The notes: generated from the sequence alone by a model not told the origin. 64,000 nt of DNA from Brachynemurus nebulosus (GCA_035578155.1 JAPWDM010000021.1:6026204-6090203); one strand, 5' to 3'; positions 1 to 10,575 are shown, numbered from the stretch's first letter. A program made the numbers and translations.

Positions 1-1
1 T

Positions 2-337
2 CTTGCAGAAATAATGACTGATGAAGGTTTAAATCTTGAATTTTTAAAAGATCGTGAAACTATTATAAAAGTGAGGGTACGATCACGGCATATTAATAGT
101 AAGACATATACTTGCTTTGTTGAGTATGAGCCGAACTTAAATAGCTATAAGGGCATTAAAAGATACGTTTGTGATTGTGCAAATGGAAATAGAACCGTGG
201 GCTGCTGCGCGCATGTAGCGACGGTTATTTACTATTTGGCACACGGTCGTTATAAATCAAAAATTATAAAGCCAGCTGAAATATTGACCTCCATATTCGA
301 CGAAACTAATATAACTCCAACTATTGAAGGAAAATAG
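2..337 (+). CDS. SWIM-type zinc-finger protein, C-terminal part (cut by window start)
   Basis: The frame is open from the first full codon of the window, so the N-terminus lies outside; the internal Met at position 14 is probably not the start. The visible 111 residues end in a stop at 335-337. A CxC-n-CxH arrangement is readable as YVCDCANG followed by VGCCAHVATVIYYL, the signature of the SWIM zinc finger, which binds DNA or protein. In insect and cnidarian genomes, proteins with this C-terminal SWIM block are often multicopy and transposon-associated, so a transposase-derived protein is more likely than a host gene (inference). The GCCAH and AEIL blocks look undamaged. No neighbour informs its function, because the next 1.2 kb is noncoding. 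Confidence 0.7.
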   Translation, partial: LAEIMTDEGLNLEFLKDRETIIKVRVRSRHINSKTYTCFVEYEPNLNSYKGIKRYVCDCANGNRTVGCCAHVATVIYYLAHGRYKSKIIKPAEILTSIFDETNITPTIEGK

Positions 338-1048
<711 letters not shown>

Positions 1049-1531
1049 AATTAAATAACTTGAATTGATTAATCTTTTAAAAAATAAATTTTATTTTATT
1101 AACAAGTACAACAATTGTTACAATTTTAATAATTGAAACAAAAGAATCGAAGATCAAAAACGGCGTACGTGCGTTATTTGACAATGTGATAACTAATGTT
1201 CGATTTTTGTTATCAAATCACCGTTTTTATACTCTTATTTTCTTTTGTTCTAACAGAAAAGTTTCTAAAATATTACTTGCATTCACTTTTGGACCTTGAT
1301 ATGATTTTTGGTGTGTGATTTGTGTAATCATGTGTCGTCTTTATGATGCTTGTGCGTTTGAAAGGAATTCTGACGTACAATGCCAAAGGTGATAGAAAAA
1401 TATAACAATTTGTAGATAAGAATGTAAATGTCGCTATGTGTGTTTGAAAAAAATGTGGTGTTGTTTGATATAAGTAATTAAATAATATTATTTTAGGAAA
1501 TACTTAAATTAATTATTATAATTCCTCCCTC
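1049..1531 (-). other. putative 3' LTR region of the minus-strand errantivirus
   Basis: This lies just beyond the env stop in the element's direction. Read on the minus strand, a purine-rich run (AGGAGGGAGGAA, about 1515-1530) sits immediately after env. It fits a polypurine tract marking the start of a 3' LTR. The next ~450 bp is noncoding and AT-rich, which suits an LTR. I found no second copy upstream of gag (7.9-8.0 kb), so the LTR limits cannot be fixed and the 5' LTR seems lost or diverged. Confidence 0.4.
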
Positions 1532-2988
1532 CTAGGATTTTACTTCCAATTGATGCGGAGAGCTGGATCCTTGAATTGGGATGAGCTTGAAGTGGCAATT
1601 GGGAATGTAGCGTACTTCCGGTTCCAATTTTCTGTTGCTGCTTTCAGTTGTCTTCCTTTTCCGCTTAATAAAAATGTAGGTACTGATTCCCAATAATATG
1701 CTAATGGCAATGATTAGTGCGTAGATGGTGTAATTTCTTTGTTGTGTTGTAATTACCAATAGTTCCAATTCCTGTCGGTTTTGAATTTCACTGTCTTGTA
1801 ATTTAGTTAGACTTAACTTGGGTATTGGCAATATTTCGTTGAAATCTATGTCCATGATGGGTATAATCTTTGCTGGTTCCCTCTCTTGATTTGTGTTGTA
1901 TGGGATTCCGTTGATTGTGATATCGCATTGATGATACTTGATTAAGTAACTACCTCGTAAGGTTCTTTTCTTGATTGGACAGCTTGTAGTGATGTTGATT
2001 AACTGATTACAACTGATAATGATGCCAGGTTCAGGAGTCAAGTTGTTGTTTTGGTTATGGTTTTCGTAGATGCAGTTTGCTGCCTCACCAGTCAGGAGTG
2101 GATAAACACATTTCGATTTGGAGCTTGGGATCTTGTAGACTTCTTTACCACATGAGTATTGCTGGTTCACTTCTTTGCATTATTAACGGATAGGAAGGGA
2201 TATTGGATTTGGATTGATTGTTGTTTGTTATTTGGTATAGATATTAGGTGGATGAAATTTAACTGTGTTTTAATTAATTGAGGAATTCTAATGTTAAATA
2301 TAAGATTTGTATTGGAATAATAAGCTTGTAGTTCTAAGGTTTCGTATAATTCTTCGTCCGTTTTAAGTTTGAGATTTTGTTTGTTAAGTATTGAGAATAT
2401 TATTTTTAATTCGTTCGGATGGAGTATATGCCTTGATATTGATCCTAGTTTTGCTAAAGTAATTGCTTCATCTAAGTCGTTAATTTGATTAAGTAATAAA
2501 TCAATATTGTAATTAGTTATTAATAAATAAGTGGTTATTTTACTTTGTAATTCGAGTTTACTTAGTTCCTTAGAAAATTTTGAATCTTTTGAATTTATTG
2601 CGTTAGAAATCGTTTGCTGTTGTTCGTTAATAAATTGTGTGATATTTTTAAATCTATTAATCATTTGATTGTTAATTGCTATTTGTTGGTTAAGTTCAAA
2701 TTTTAAGCTCTGTTCGTTGTTTTGTATTTTTTCTATTTGTTCGTTTAGTCGCGTAGTTAGTAAATCAAATCTAGTAGTTAGTAAATCAAATCGATTCATT
2801 GTGATGTTATATAATTCTAAGTTTTCATTAATGATTTTTAAATGATTTAAGGAGGTGAGTATGTGGGTTATACTGGATTTATAGTCCTGAAGGTTGACAT
2901 AATGGATGTAGTTAGTGTAATGGTCAATTTTTAAGTTAGGTCCTAATACTAGGGGTAGAAGTCCCTGGTGTTTCTGTAGGTCCATCAC
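1532..2988 (-). pseudogene. env: errantivirus envelope glycoprotein, frameshifted
   Basis: Two frames join at 2167-2170. The upstream frame (to 2988) holds a coiled, Asn/Gln/Leu-rich ectodomain with a duplicated RFDLLTT motif. The downstream frame begins with a Cys-rich stretch and ends with a clear membrane anchor (YTIYALIIAISILLGISTYI) followed by a basic tail (KRKRK) and a short cytoplasmic end. This matches the fusion-type env of gypsy/errantiviruses, which is related to baculovirus F proteins. The switch of frame at about 2168 breaks the gene. The first 53 bases overlap the integrase end in another frame (2936-2988). A signal peptide is not obvious, so the true N-terminus may be spliced or lost. 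Confidence 0.75.
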
Positions 2989-4393
2989 TTCTAGTGTTTG
3001 GGGGTTCGTCAGCTTGGCTAGTGCCAGTATCCTGAAACAATAGTTTGCGTCTTAGTTTTCCTTTGTGTATTTTTCGTTTATTATTAGTTGTAGTTGTAAT
3101 TCCGGGCTTAATTCGAGGATTTGTTTTAAAGAATGGATTTCTACTTTTAGAATTTCTCTGGATTATTCTTTCGTATCTACTAGTTTCATTCGGTGGCTGT
3201 TCTCTGTTTGTATTTAATTTGTCTAACAGTCGTGTTTTCCTTATGTTTTGTTGAATTTTCAGTCTTTGTCGTAAGTTTGTGTTATATCCTAATAGTTTCT
3301 GATAATAGTAGAGCTCTTTAAAATTATTAAGATTTTCGAAGAAGTCGTCCGGTCTTCCGAAGTATAGTTCAAATGTTTTAAATTTAGTTGCGGAGTGTAT
3401 GGAGTCATTATAAAAGAAAATAGCGGATTTAATTAGGTCTGTGAAAGGGTTCTTTGGGTTTAATGTTTTTTGTATGCGGTAGTGTTCTATCAAAGTGGAA
3501 TGAAATCTTTCGATTGGTGAATTTGAGGTGTGATTACCTACTGACGTTTGATGCAGGGTTATGTCTAGTTTTTTACAATAATCAGTAAATAAGTGATTAG
3601 TGAATTCTTTTCCCTAGTCGTATACTAATTTTTTAGGTTTGCCGTGTGTTGCAATGTGTTCCTTAAATTTTGTTATTACGTCCACAATATTTTTTGATTT
3701 TAGAGGATAACATTGTCCGTATCTACTAAATTTATTTATTGTAGTTAAGGAAATGTTACCATCGATTGTAAATATGTCGATATGTAATATATCATCCGGG
3801 TGACTAGGTGTTTCTGTTTGTTGGAATACGTATTTAGGGGGGTTTCTATCGTATTTACAAATCTGACAAGTATCAAAATTATTAATAATTTGTGTGATTT
3901 TTGATTTAATATTAAGAAAGTAAAATTCTGATTGAATGCGTTTCATTGTTTCCTCTATACCTCTGTGATTATTGTTTTCATGAATTTCTTTTATTTTGTC
4001 AAATTGTAACTCGTTAGATTCGATGTCGTGTAAAAAGTTGGTACATATAACTAGTTTGCGTCTTAGTCGACTAAAAAATTGTGATATAATATTTTGTATT
4101 TCGATGAATAGTTTATCATCGGGACAATAAATAGCGTATTTATTTTTTGGATCTATATATTGTTTGAAAATGTGTATAATGGTTTGGTTACTGTAATTTA
4201 TGTATTAGAATATGTGCCTTTCTTTTGTCGTGTGTATGTATTTAAGAATGTGAGCGGGTAATTTTGATTGATTTTGTTTTTCAAGAAATAGTAATTGTTT
4301 TTGAAAACAATTTACTGGGGCCTCACTAATAGGTATTAAGTTACTATTGTCAGAGTCTGCTGAATGAATAGTTGCTTGGGAACTGTCACTCAT
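2936..4393 (-). pseudogene. pol: errantivirus integrase and pol linker, interrupted
   Basis: The segment 3946-3614 carries the Cys pair of the HHCC zinc-binding region (CQICKYDRNP) and the first part of the catalytic core, with DILHIDIFTID containing the first Asp. The frame ends in a TAG at 3614-3616 immediately after the second-Asp motif (KKLVYD), exactly where the core should continue with GKEF. After a gap the 3493-2936 frame supplies the C-terminal region with FFYNDSIHSAT and a basic tail. The 4393-4205 frame is the linker upstream of the zinc region. The role would be insertion of the cDNA; this copy is inactive as read. Confidence 0.75.
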
Positions 4394-4425
4394 GTTTACT
4401 TCGGGTATACGAGATAATGCATCTG

Positions 4426-6481
4426 CTACAACATTATTTTCCCTTTGATAAACATGGGCTGATAATCAAATTCTTCTAATTGGAGTTTCCAACGCGTCAA
4501 TTTATTATTAGTGTTTTTCATGTGATGTACTGACTTAAGTGGTTCATGGTCTGACAATAAATTAAATTTTCGCCCATATAGGTATGGTCTAAAATATTTA
4601 CATGCCCATACAATGGCTAACAATTCTTTTTCTGTCGTACTGTAATTACACTCTGATTGATTAAGTGTTCGAGAGGCGAAACATATAGGTTTGTCGTGCA
4701 TATTGGTCCCTGGGAAAGTACAGCTCCTATAGCAAAATTACTGATATCTGTTGTTAAATTGAAGGGCTCGGAGAATTCGGGATATTGTAATATTGGGTCA
4801 TTGGTTAGTAAAGTTTTACATTTCTCGAATGCATCTATGAAGTCTTGTGGAGGTTTGGTCACGTCTTCACCTTCTCTAAGTAACTTTATCATGGGTTTCG
4901 TTATTTTTGCGAAATTATGGATAAATTTTCGGTAATACCTTAAAAGTCCAAGGAATCCTTTAATTTGTTTTGTTGTTTTAGGTAAGGGGTAATTTTTTAC
5001 TGCCTCTATTTTTTTTGGATTTGGCCTAATTCCGTCTTGTGATACTATGTGACCTAAGAACTCAATTTCCTTTTGAAGAAAATGAGACTTGTCTAACTGA
5101 ACTTTATGGTTTGCCTCTTTTAATTTTTGGAATACTTTGCGAAGGTTTTCAATGTGTTCCTGAAGCGATGTTGAGAAAACTACAATATCATCAATATAAA
5201 CTAGACATACTTTTCCAATAAGGTCGCGTAGGACGTTGTCCATGACTCTTTGAAACGTCGAGGGAGCGTTCTTGAGTCCAAAGGGCATTCTAACGTACTC
5301 ATAATGGCCGTTATCTACCGTGAATGCCGTCTTCTCAATGTCTCTTGGATCAACTTCTATTTGATGGAAACCGCTAGCTAGATCTAATGATGTAAAGTTC
5401 ATGCATCGTCCTAATTTATCTAATATTTCAGTAATATTCGGTAGTGGGTATTTGTCATCTATAGCCTTGTCTTTTAATTTTCGATAATCTTTGACCATAC
5501 GCCATTTTTGTTTTCCCGAGGCGTCTACTTTCTTAGGTACGATCCATATTGGGGATAACCATGGAGAGTAGCTTGGTCGAATTATACCTTTTTCTAATAA
5601 TTTTTTTATTTGTAACTGAACTTCCTCCTTATGTATGTAGGGGTATCTATATGATTTAGTGTAACACGGTATGTCGTCCTTAGTTTGTATTCTATGTTTA
5701 GTTTGGTTAGTGAATATGAGGTTTTGACCCTCTTTGAAGAATATTTCTTCGTACTGTTGGCACAATTTGATTAGTTGTTCGCGTTCCTTTAAATTTAAAT
5801 GATCAGTGCGTATCAACTCTTCTATATCAGGTAATTTTACGTTGTCAACTTCCATCTGATTGATGTTAGTGTGACATTCATAAAAATTTGATAAAGGTTG
5901 ACTACGTGCTGGTTGATTCAGTCTAAACTGAGTTTGTTGTTCATTTGTATTAACAATTGCAACTATGCATGACCAATCTTTTGCGTTATAAATACCTTCT
6001 TCAATGTATAGATTTTTTTCAATGAAAGTTTCCGGTATATCGATTTGTCCGTTATCTGTGTCTACTGGGATTGTATGAAAACTTTTGGAAAATGATTCTG
6101 CGAGAAGGATTCTCGATTTTAAACATGGTTCCTTTTTTATGGGGATTTGACGATTGGGTGTAGATACATGTGGTGGTTGTGATAAATGTACAGAAGCGTT
6201 TAATTTGATTAATAAATCTTCACCTATTAGTCCGTCAAAATATTGATGAAAATCTTTTACGTACCAGTCGAATGTCAAATCTACTTCCTTAAATTCGTCG
6301 AAGATAGGTAACGTTATTTGTAATTCTACTTCGTGTGAACCGCCAAAAGTGAATAGTTTAACGCGTTCGCCGATGTATGTGAAATCTTTATTAATCAATG
6401 AAGGATTGATAAAACTAACTGAATTTCCGGTATCTATTAAAAATTTAAGTACTTTATTGGGGAATATTGAATTAATTTCAA
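4426..6481 (-). pseudogene. pol: errantivirus protease, reverse transcriptase and RNase H
   Basis: The frame is open from just after a TAG near 6482. It starts with the aspartic protease (DTGNSVSF), then the RT with LVYIDDIVVFS as the YxDD catalytic motif and upstream blocks LDLASGFHQIEVD and MPFGLKNAPSTFQ. The RNase H follows after a frameshift near 4640 (TTEKELLAIVWACKYFRPYL, then LSDHEPLK). About 593 codons of PR-RT are uninterrupted, the best-preserved part of the element. RNase H degrades the RNA of the RNA/DNA hybrid. In the other reading the end runs past the frameshift, so the break is recent or a sequence error. Confidence 0.85.
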
Positions 6482-6514
6482 TCTATGGAAGTGTACTAAT
6501 ATTAGCAAAGTTCT

Positions 6515-7888
6515 CTACGTTTGATTCGTTTCAAGGCTTGGTAATATAAAATTTTCCTCTTGTATTTCTGCTTCTAATGTTTGTGGTTCACAAGAATTAT
6601 GTGAATCCAAATAATCGCCATATTGTTCATATGGGATATATTCCTCAAATTGTTCGTTGGTGTACACGGGGTTAATATCAATTTGTTCGTCAGTTTCCTG
6701 ATTAAATAATTCTTTACTCGTAAAAGTTGGTTTTTGTCCGTTATTATTAAAGTAATTGTTTTGAGGTCTGTTATTCCTAGTTTGTAGACTTATGTCCATA
6801 GGTGTAGGTTTGTATTGTGGTTTAATACTGTGTTGGGTAGGTGGATTAAATCTAGGTGGTTGTATATTGGGTTTTTGGATTTGAAACTGTCCAGGTTGGG
6901 CGTATCTTGGTGATTGTAGGTTAATTGGTTTAGTGAAAACATTTGGTCTTGGAAGTGGATTTTGTCTATTTAAATGTTGTTGGAAATTAGGTGTAGGTTT
7001 AGGTAATGTGGTAGGTGTGTATGTAGGTTTATGTGTGTGAAATTTCGGTACTGTTAGTGGATTGTTTTTATGGCCGTATTTGGTCTGATGTGAATGTATG
7101 TGGTTCATTTGGTCCTGAGCAAGATCGTATGCCTCTTTTAAACTGCTAATTTGTTCGGTTCGGATATAATTACCAATATCGGTTTTTAATCCGGTTGTAA
7201 ATTCGCGTAAAACATCTTGTACATATGTGTCTATTAGAACTGTTTTGATGTCGGGACTGAAGGTTGAGTTGATTGTATTTATTAAAGCCGTTTGTAAATC
7301 GCTAGCTTCTTGAAAATATTCGTCTAACGATCTATTTCCCTGTTTCAATTCAGTTAATCTAGGTTTTATAGTATCTATTGATCGTTTGTCAGAAAAATGT
7401 GTTAATAAGTGTCCCTTTACCGTAGGCCAGTCCAATGGGTTTCCCACGTTATTAGAGAATTATTAGCACTACCTATTATTTTATTTCTAACTACACTGCC
7501 TAGTATTTTTCTAATTATTTCGTCGGTTACTAATCCTAGATATAAATCTACTTGTGTTATGAAATTGTCTAAGGTTCCAGGTAAACCATCATAATTGGAT
7601 AACAATTTAATGCAATCAAGTGCGTTAATAGACGTTTTTGAATTATTTTCAGATATATTTAAATTTTCAACAATTTCTTCTAAGGAACTATTTGAATTAC
7701 TTGATGTGATAATTATTTTGTATGGTTAATTTATTTATAGGATCGATATCAATATATTCTTGATTTTTATTTAAGTCTCGATTTTCGTTCGGGGTAGCAA
7801 CTATATTTCGGTGTTCGTCCAACTTATAGTTTACTAATGGAACATTAGTGTTATGCACTCGATACTGATGTGTTGGAATTTTAGGCAT
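6515..7888 (-). pseudogene. gag: errantivirus Gag, multiple frameshifts
   Basis: The chain begins with a Met at 7888 (MPKIPTHQYRV), stops near 7697, resumes in another frame (about 7730-7417: YDGLPGTLDNFITQVDLYLG) and again from 7447 to 6515. The middle part matches the capsid region of gypsy Gag (GTLDNFITQVDLYL, WPTVKGHLLTHFSDKRS, LDEYFQEASDLQ). The C-terminal 150 residues are Pro/Gln/Asn-rich with no CCHC knuckle visible. Gag packages the RNA. The gag stop at 6515 and the pol frame opening at 6481 are offset, as expected for frameshift expression of Pol. Confidence 0.75.
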
Positions 7889-8033
7889 GAAGGATATGAA
7901 ACAATATACAGTATGTTGTACTTACATGCAAAGACCAATCAGCATTCTAGTTGTACGTGGGTCCTTTTTCTAGGTTGAAGAATTGAAATTCACCAGAGTT
8001 CCGTAGTCGATTTCCACTCGGCTCGAGCGCATA

Positions 8034-8063
8034 CCTCCCTAAGGACAACTGTCCTTAGGGAGG
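8034..8063. repeat. perfect 14-bp hairpin
   Basis: CCTCCCTAAGGACA, a 2-nt loop (AC), then the exact reverse complement TGTCCTTAGGGAGG. It lies between the 5' side of the errantivirus and the Tc1 fragment. It could be a remnant of an excised element or of a terminal repeat; no terminator function is expected in an animal genome. Confidence 0.85.
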
Positions 8064-8086
8064 CTAATATACAAGTTTTACCGTGA

Positions 8087-8330
8087 CCTGCAAATAGCCC
8101 TGACTTGAACCCAATAGGACATCTTTGGGATCAATTAGAACGGCGAGTCAGAGCAACGGCGAGTCAGAGCAACGGCGAGTCAGAGCAGCCGGCACACCCA
8201 ACAACTGATTTATGTCTTGAGAAGTTGTTGGGAGGAGATTCCTGATGAAACCGTTAGGCATCTTATTGAAAGCATGCCGAAGAGGCTTCAAGAATGTGTT
8301 TTAAAAAGGGGAGGGCATACTCGATATTAA
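8087..8330 (+). pseudogene. Tc1/mariner transposase, C-terminal remnant
   Basis: The reading SPDLNPIGHLWDQLERRV is the third catalytic block of Tc1-type transposases (canonical SPDLNPIEHLWDELERRV; here Glu is replaced by Gly). After a frame change the last block ends in KRGGHTRY and a TAA at 8328-8330, the typical Tc1 terminus. The catalytic DDE domain upstream is gone. The frame is thrown by a threefold 16-bp tandem repeat inside the gene. Confidence 0.85.
8141..8187. repeat. 16-bp tandem repeat, three copies, within Tc1 fragment
   Basis: The unit CGGCGAGTCAGAGCAA is repeated almost exactly three times. Two extra copies (32 bp) shift the transposase frame, so this expansion is a direct cause of the gene's breakage. 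Confidence 0.9.
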
Positions 8331-8484
8331 ATCACCGACAGTTGCATAATGTGTGCTTTTACTCAAAGCGTGAACGTTTGTTGATGACTGTAAAAATGAC
8401 TATAAAAATGATAAAATCCTAAAAAGATGTAATTATGGATTAATTTTTTAATTAATCTTATTAAAATTAATTTTATTTAGTAAA

Positions 8485-8550
8485 CAGCAATTTACTGTAG
8501 ACAATAAATCGGTGGTGACATCTCGCGGTGTTTGTTGAACGCAATATCTA
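8485..8550 (+). repeat. left arm of perfect 66-bp inverted repeat
   Basis: The 66 bases from CAGCAATTTACTGTAG to GCGCAATATCT-type sequence (ending GAACGCAATATCTA) recur exactly as the reverse complement at 11613-11678. Flanking bases differ at once on both sides. The pair encloses four of the small genes. Confidence 0.97.
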
Positions 8551-8652
8551 AATTAATCAATCTGGTGACGTTCCTGTTCCCTGCTCTTATAATGGAAGAT
8601 TATTAAATATCGATTTTAGATAAAATATTGGAAAATTTCGGTTACAAAATAC

Positions 8653-8660
8653 TATAAATA
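8653..8660 (+). promoter_or_regulatory. TATA box of Cys-rich gene 1
   Basis: TATAAATA, 73 bp upstream of the ATG at 8726, within a block conserved in the duplicate. Confidence 0.6.
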
Positions 8661-8725
8661 CAACTGAATTATTAACCGGATGTCATTTGTTGGTTAAGTT
8701 CCAGAAGGTAAACAACAACAGCAAC

Positions 8726-8914
8726 ATGCCGATTTGTGGTATTTGTAAATTTCAACCGTCACAGTGTAAGTGTGCCTTCTACGAGTACTGTGATAGGTGT
8801 CGAAATGAAAAACGAATTTGCATGTGTTGTAAACGATGTATGACGCCATTTCCAAACTGTGTTTGCAATTATATAAACTGTACCACATGTAAAAGCCGCT
8901 GCAATTGGAAGTAA
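8726..8914 (+). CDS. small Cys-rich protein, copy 1 (62 aa)
   Basis: MPICGICKFQPSQCKC opens a protein in which about a quarter of residues are Cys, arranged as CxxC and CxC pairs (CDRC, CMCCKRC, CVCNYINC, CKSRC). This spacing suggests several bound zinc ions (inference); there is no signal peptide or membrane segment. I chose the ATG at 8726 because the duplicate has the ATG at the equivalent place, and because the sequence between the TATA box and this ATG contains only non-ATG starts. I do not recognise the family. Small RING-like or zinc-ribbon regulators are common in DNA viruses of insects, which fits the surrounding cluster, but no function should be assigned. Confidence 0.7.
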   Translation: MPICGICKFQPSQCKCAFYEYCDRCRNEKRICMCCKRCMTPFPNCVCNYINCTTCKSRCNWK

Positions 8915-8950
8915 TTTAGTAAAATCAATCATCTGATTGCCACATAATAC

Positions 8951-9066
8951 ATATTGACCAATTCCACGGTTGCTCAAACCAACGTAAACATTTATTTATA
9001 ACGCAATGACCAACGATGTAATGAGGCATAATGGATATTTTGTGTAACAGTGGAATTGGTCAATAT
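8951..9066. repeat. 17-bp perfect inverted repeat downstream of Cys-rich gene 1
   Basis: ATATTGACCAATTCCAC (8951-8967) is complemented exactly by GTGGAATTGGTCAATAT (9050-9066). A diverged version follows gene 2 (arms near 9419-9435 and 9499-9515), so the hairpin is part of the duplicated unit. Confidence 0.9.
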
Positions 9067-9122
9067 CGATTAAATATCGATTTTTTATAAAATATTGGAT
9101 TATTTGGTTTCAGTCAAAATAC

Positions 9123-9130
9123 TATAAATA
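9123..9130 (+). promoter_or_regulatory. TATA box of Cys-rich gene 2
   Basis: TATAAATA, 70 bp before the ATG at 9193, in the same sequence context as in copy 1. Confidence 0.6.
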
Positions 9131-9192
9131 CAACTGAATTATTAACCGGATGTCATTTGTTGGTTAAGTTCCAGAAAGTAAACAAAAACAAC

Positions 9193-9381
9193 ATGCCGAT
9201 TTGTGGTATTTGTAAATTTCAACCACCACAGTGTAAGTGTTCCTTCCCCGAGTATTGTGATAGGTGTCGAAACGAAAAACGAATTTGCATGTGTTGTAAA
9301 CGATGTATGATGCCATTTCCAAACTGTGTTTGTAATTATGTAAACTGTCCCACATGTAAAAGCCGCTGCAATTGCGAATAA
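9193..9381 (+). CDS. small Cys-rich protein, copy 2 (62 aa)
   Basis: Same length as copy 1, with eight substitutions. Every Cys is conserved and one is gained near the end (CNCE instead of CNWK). The substitutions are mostly conservative or involve Pro and Ser, and no stop or indel has appeared, which suggests the reading frame was under selection after duplication (inference). It is preceded by its own TATA box and followed by a nested hairpin. Function unknown. Confidence 0.7.
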   Translation: MPICGICKFQPPQCKCSFPEYCDRCRNEKRICMCCKRCMMPFPNCVCNYVNCPTCKSRCNCE

Positions 9382-9446
9382 TTTAGTAAAATCAATCACC
9401 TGATTGCCACATCATAAGTATTGACCAATTCCACGGTTGTTAAAAC

Positions 9447-9592
9447 AAACATTAGCATTTATTTAGTAATGAGGTATAACGTATATTTTGAGTAACAGTG
9501 GAATTGACCAATACCTATTAATCAGTATTAAAGTTTTTGTTGAATGCTCAAAATATACATTATACCTCATTACTAAATAAATGTTAATGTTT
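9447..9592. repeat. 46-bp near-perfect inverted repeat (54-bp spacer)
   Basis: The arm 9447-9492 (starting AAACATTAGCATTTATTTAG) pairs with 9547-9592 with only two mismatches. The spacer holds the second arm of the GACCAATTCCAC repeat, so hairpins are nested. It lies between Cys-rich gene 2 and the FLPKRF gene. Confidence 0.92.
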
Positions 9593-9697
9593 ATTTGATA
9601 TTTTCCATTGGTTGTGGTGTATAAACACTGATCATATGAAGGTGTGGTTGCTTTAGAGTAACTTAATTTGTAGCTGTGTGGGAATAAACATATCGGT

Positions 9698-9772
9698 GGG
9701 GTAAAATGAGCAACTCAAATTTTGTAGTTGTGTTGGGGTGGTGGTGGTGGTGGTGGTGGTGGTGGTTTTTGT
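9698..9772 (+). promoter_or_regulatory. upstream block: GTAAAATGAGCAACTC plus (GGT)n
   Basis: GGTAAAATGAGCAACTCAAA is followed at 9735-9770 by about 11 GGT units. The same GTAAAATGAGCAACTCA-(GGT)n order recurs at 10577-10670 before the zinc-finger gene, so it is likely a shared control region (inference). A weak TATA-like ATAATTTATTTAA follows at 9784-9796. Confidence 0.5.
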
Positions 9773-9836
9773 GGTGGCAACTCATAATTTATTTAAGCGA
9801 CGTGCTGTAACAGAAATTGGCAGTGTATTGGCAAAA

Positions 9837-10199
9837 ATGTCTGAACAACACGGTGTTGAGTTAAGTATAAGTGCTCTGTGGACCACTTTTACTGCCACTG
9901 ATACAACAATGGATCCGGTTTTGGAGAAGTTGAATAAACTTGGTGCTGGTAAACCATTCAAATCGCTATCTACACTCAAACCATATGAAACGTGGAAAAT
10001 TCTTGATGTACGACGCATGGAAACTCGATATGGGCCAGCGGTTGCGGTGGAACTTGCAGATGCTCAAGTGTTCCTTCCAAAACGATTCGCGGATTTGGAT
10101 GAGCAGACCATTCAATGTTTACGTACAGGACAATATTTTATTACATATAAAGGAACTGATTCTAGTGGTTTTTTACATATTGTGGAATTTAGTAAATAG
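9837..10199 (+). CDS. 120-aa protein with RYGP / FLPKRF motifs, possible ssDNA-binding (OB-like)
   Basis: The ATG at 9837 is the first Met after the GGT tract; translation from further upstream would read through the repeat as poly-Val. The core is GAGKPFKSLSTLKPYETWKI, then a strand-rich region with METRYGPAVAVEL, VFLPKRFADL and a C-terminal FLHIVEFSK. Alternating beta-like strands with basic and aromatic residues look like a small OB fold, which would suit binding of single-stranded DNA, but this is inference from composition. I have the impression of seeing RYGP...FLPKR proteins as multicopy ORFs in arthropods, without a firm family name. Compact, intact, and in line with its neighbours. 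Confidence 0.65.
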   Translation: MSEQHGVELSISALWTTFTATDTTMDPVLEKLNKLGAGKPFKSLSTLKPYETWKILDVRRMETRYGPAVAVELADAQVFLPKRFADLDEQTIQCLRTGQYFITYKGTDSSGFLHIVEFSK

Positions 10200-10575
10200 C
10201 TATCACATGTATGATGTTAGATGTAAGATTAAGGTAACTGTCAGATATGAAAATGAATTGATTAATTTTAATATTGTAAACGTATATTTCATTAAAAAAT
10301 AAATTATTTTACGTATAAATTCTTATATTGTTCTTATTTTACAACACACTAGAACCTCGCAAATTATATCTTGAATTATGATAAGACTCTCAGTAGGTAT
10401 GGACCCAGTTGGCAACGCAATGTAATTGCCTATATTTAGGAGCAAGTATTTTAATGTTGGTGTTGAGTCACCTGACACTTGCATATAGCTCTTCATTCAT
10501 TTTTCTGAACTAATTTCCAAACCGAAAGAGCGTAATGGGGGCAAAATGTGTAAGCTGGATGTCAACAGCTACTTC
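10200..10575. other. noncoding spacer with poly(A) signal
   Basis: A TTAAAAAATAAATT run at about 10293-10307 is a plausible polyadenylation signal for the upstream gene. The remainder has no reading frame beyond the frame-shifted shadow of the gene. Confidence 0.5.

Larger units (their letters stand above)
1516..7888 (-). mobile_element. Ty3/gypsy errantivirus-type element (gag-pol-env), degenerate
   Basis: Read right to left the order is gag (7888-6515), protease, reverse transcriptase and RNase H (6481-4426), integrase (4393-2936) and env (2988-1532). This is the classical arrangement of an insect endogenous retrovirus with a third, envelope gene. Pol keeps a long intact stretch of 593 codons, but gag, integrase and env each carry frameshifts or stops, so the copy cannot make a full set of proteins. 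No 5' LTR was seen. It is flanked on the left by a microsatellite and on the right by a perfect hairpin (8034-8063) and a Tc1 fragment. Confidence 0.9.
8604..9520 (+). repeat. tandem duplication of the Cys-rich gene unit (about 470 bp, two copies)
   Basis: Unit 1 (from about 8604) and unit 2 (from about 9073) share, in order, an AAATATCGATTTT block, the promoter TATAAATACAACTGAATT, a 62-codon gene, and a downstream inverted repeat built on ATTGACCAATTCCAC. Coding regions are about 90% identical, and every Cys of copy 1 is kept in copy 2. Confidence 0.9.

Noticed and set aside
7889..8033. 5' LTR of the minus-strand errantivirus
   Set aside because: I found no match to the region downstream of env (1049-1515), so calling an LTR here is unsupported.
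9782..10018. 78-codon minus-strand ORF and the 9940-10302 alternative plus frame
   Set aside because: Shadows of the FLPKRF gene; the true frame has an ATG and consistent strand-like pattern.
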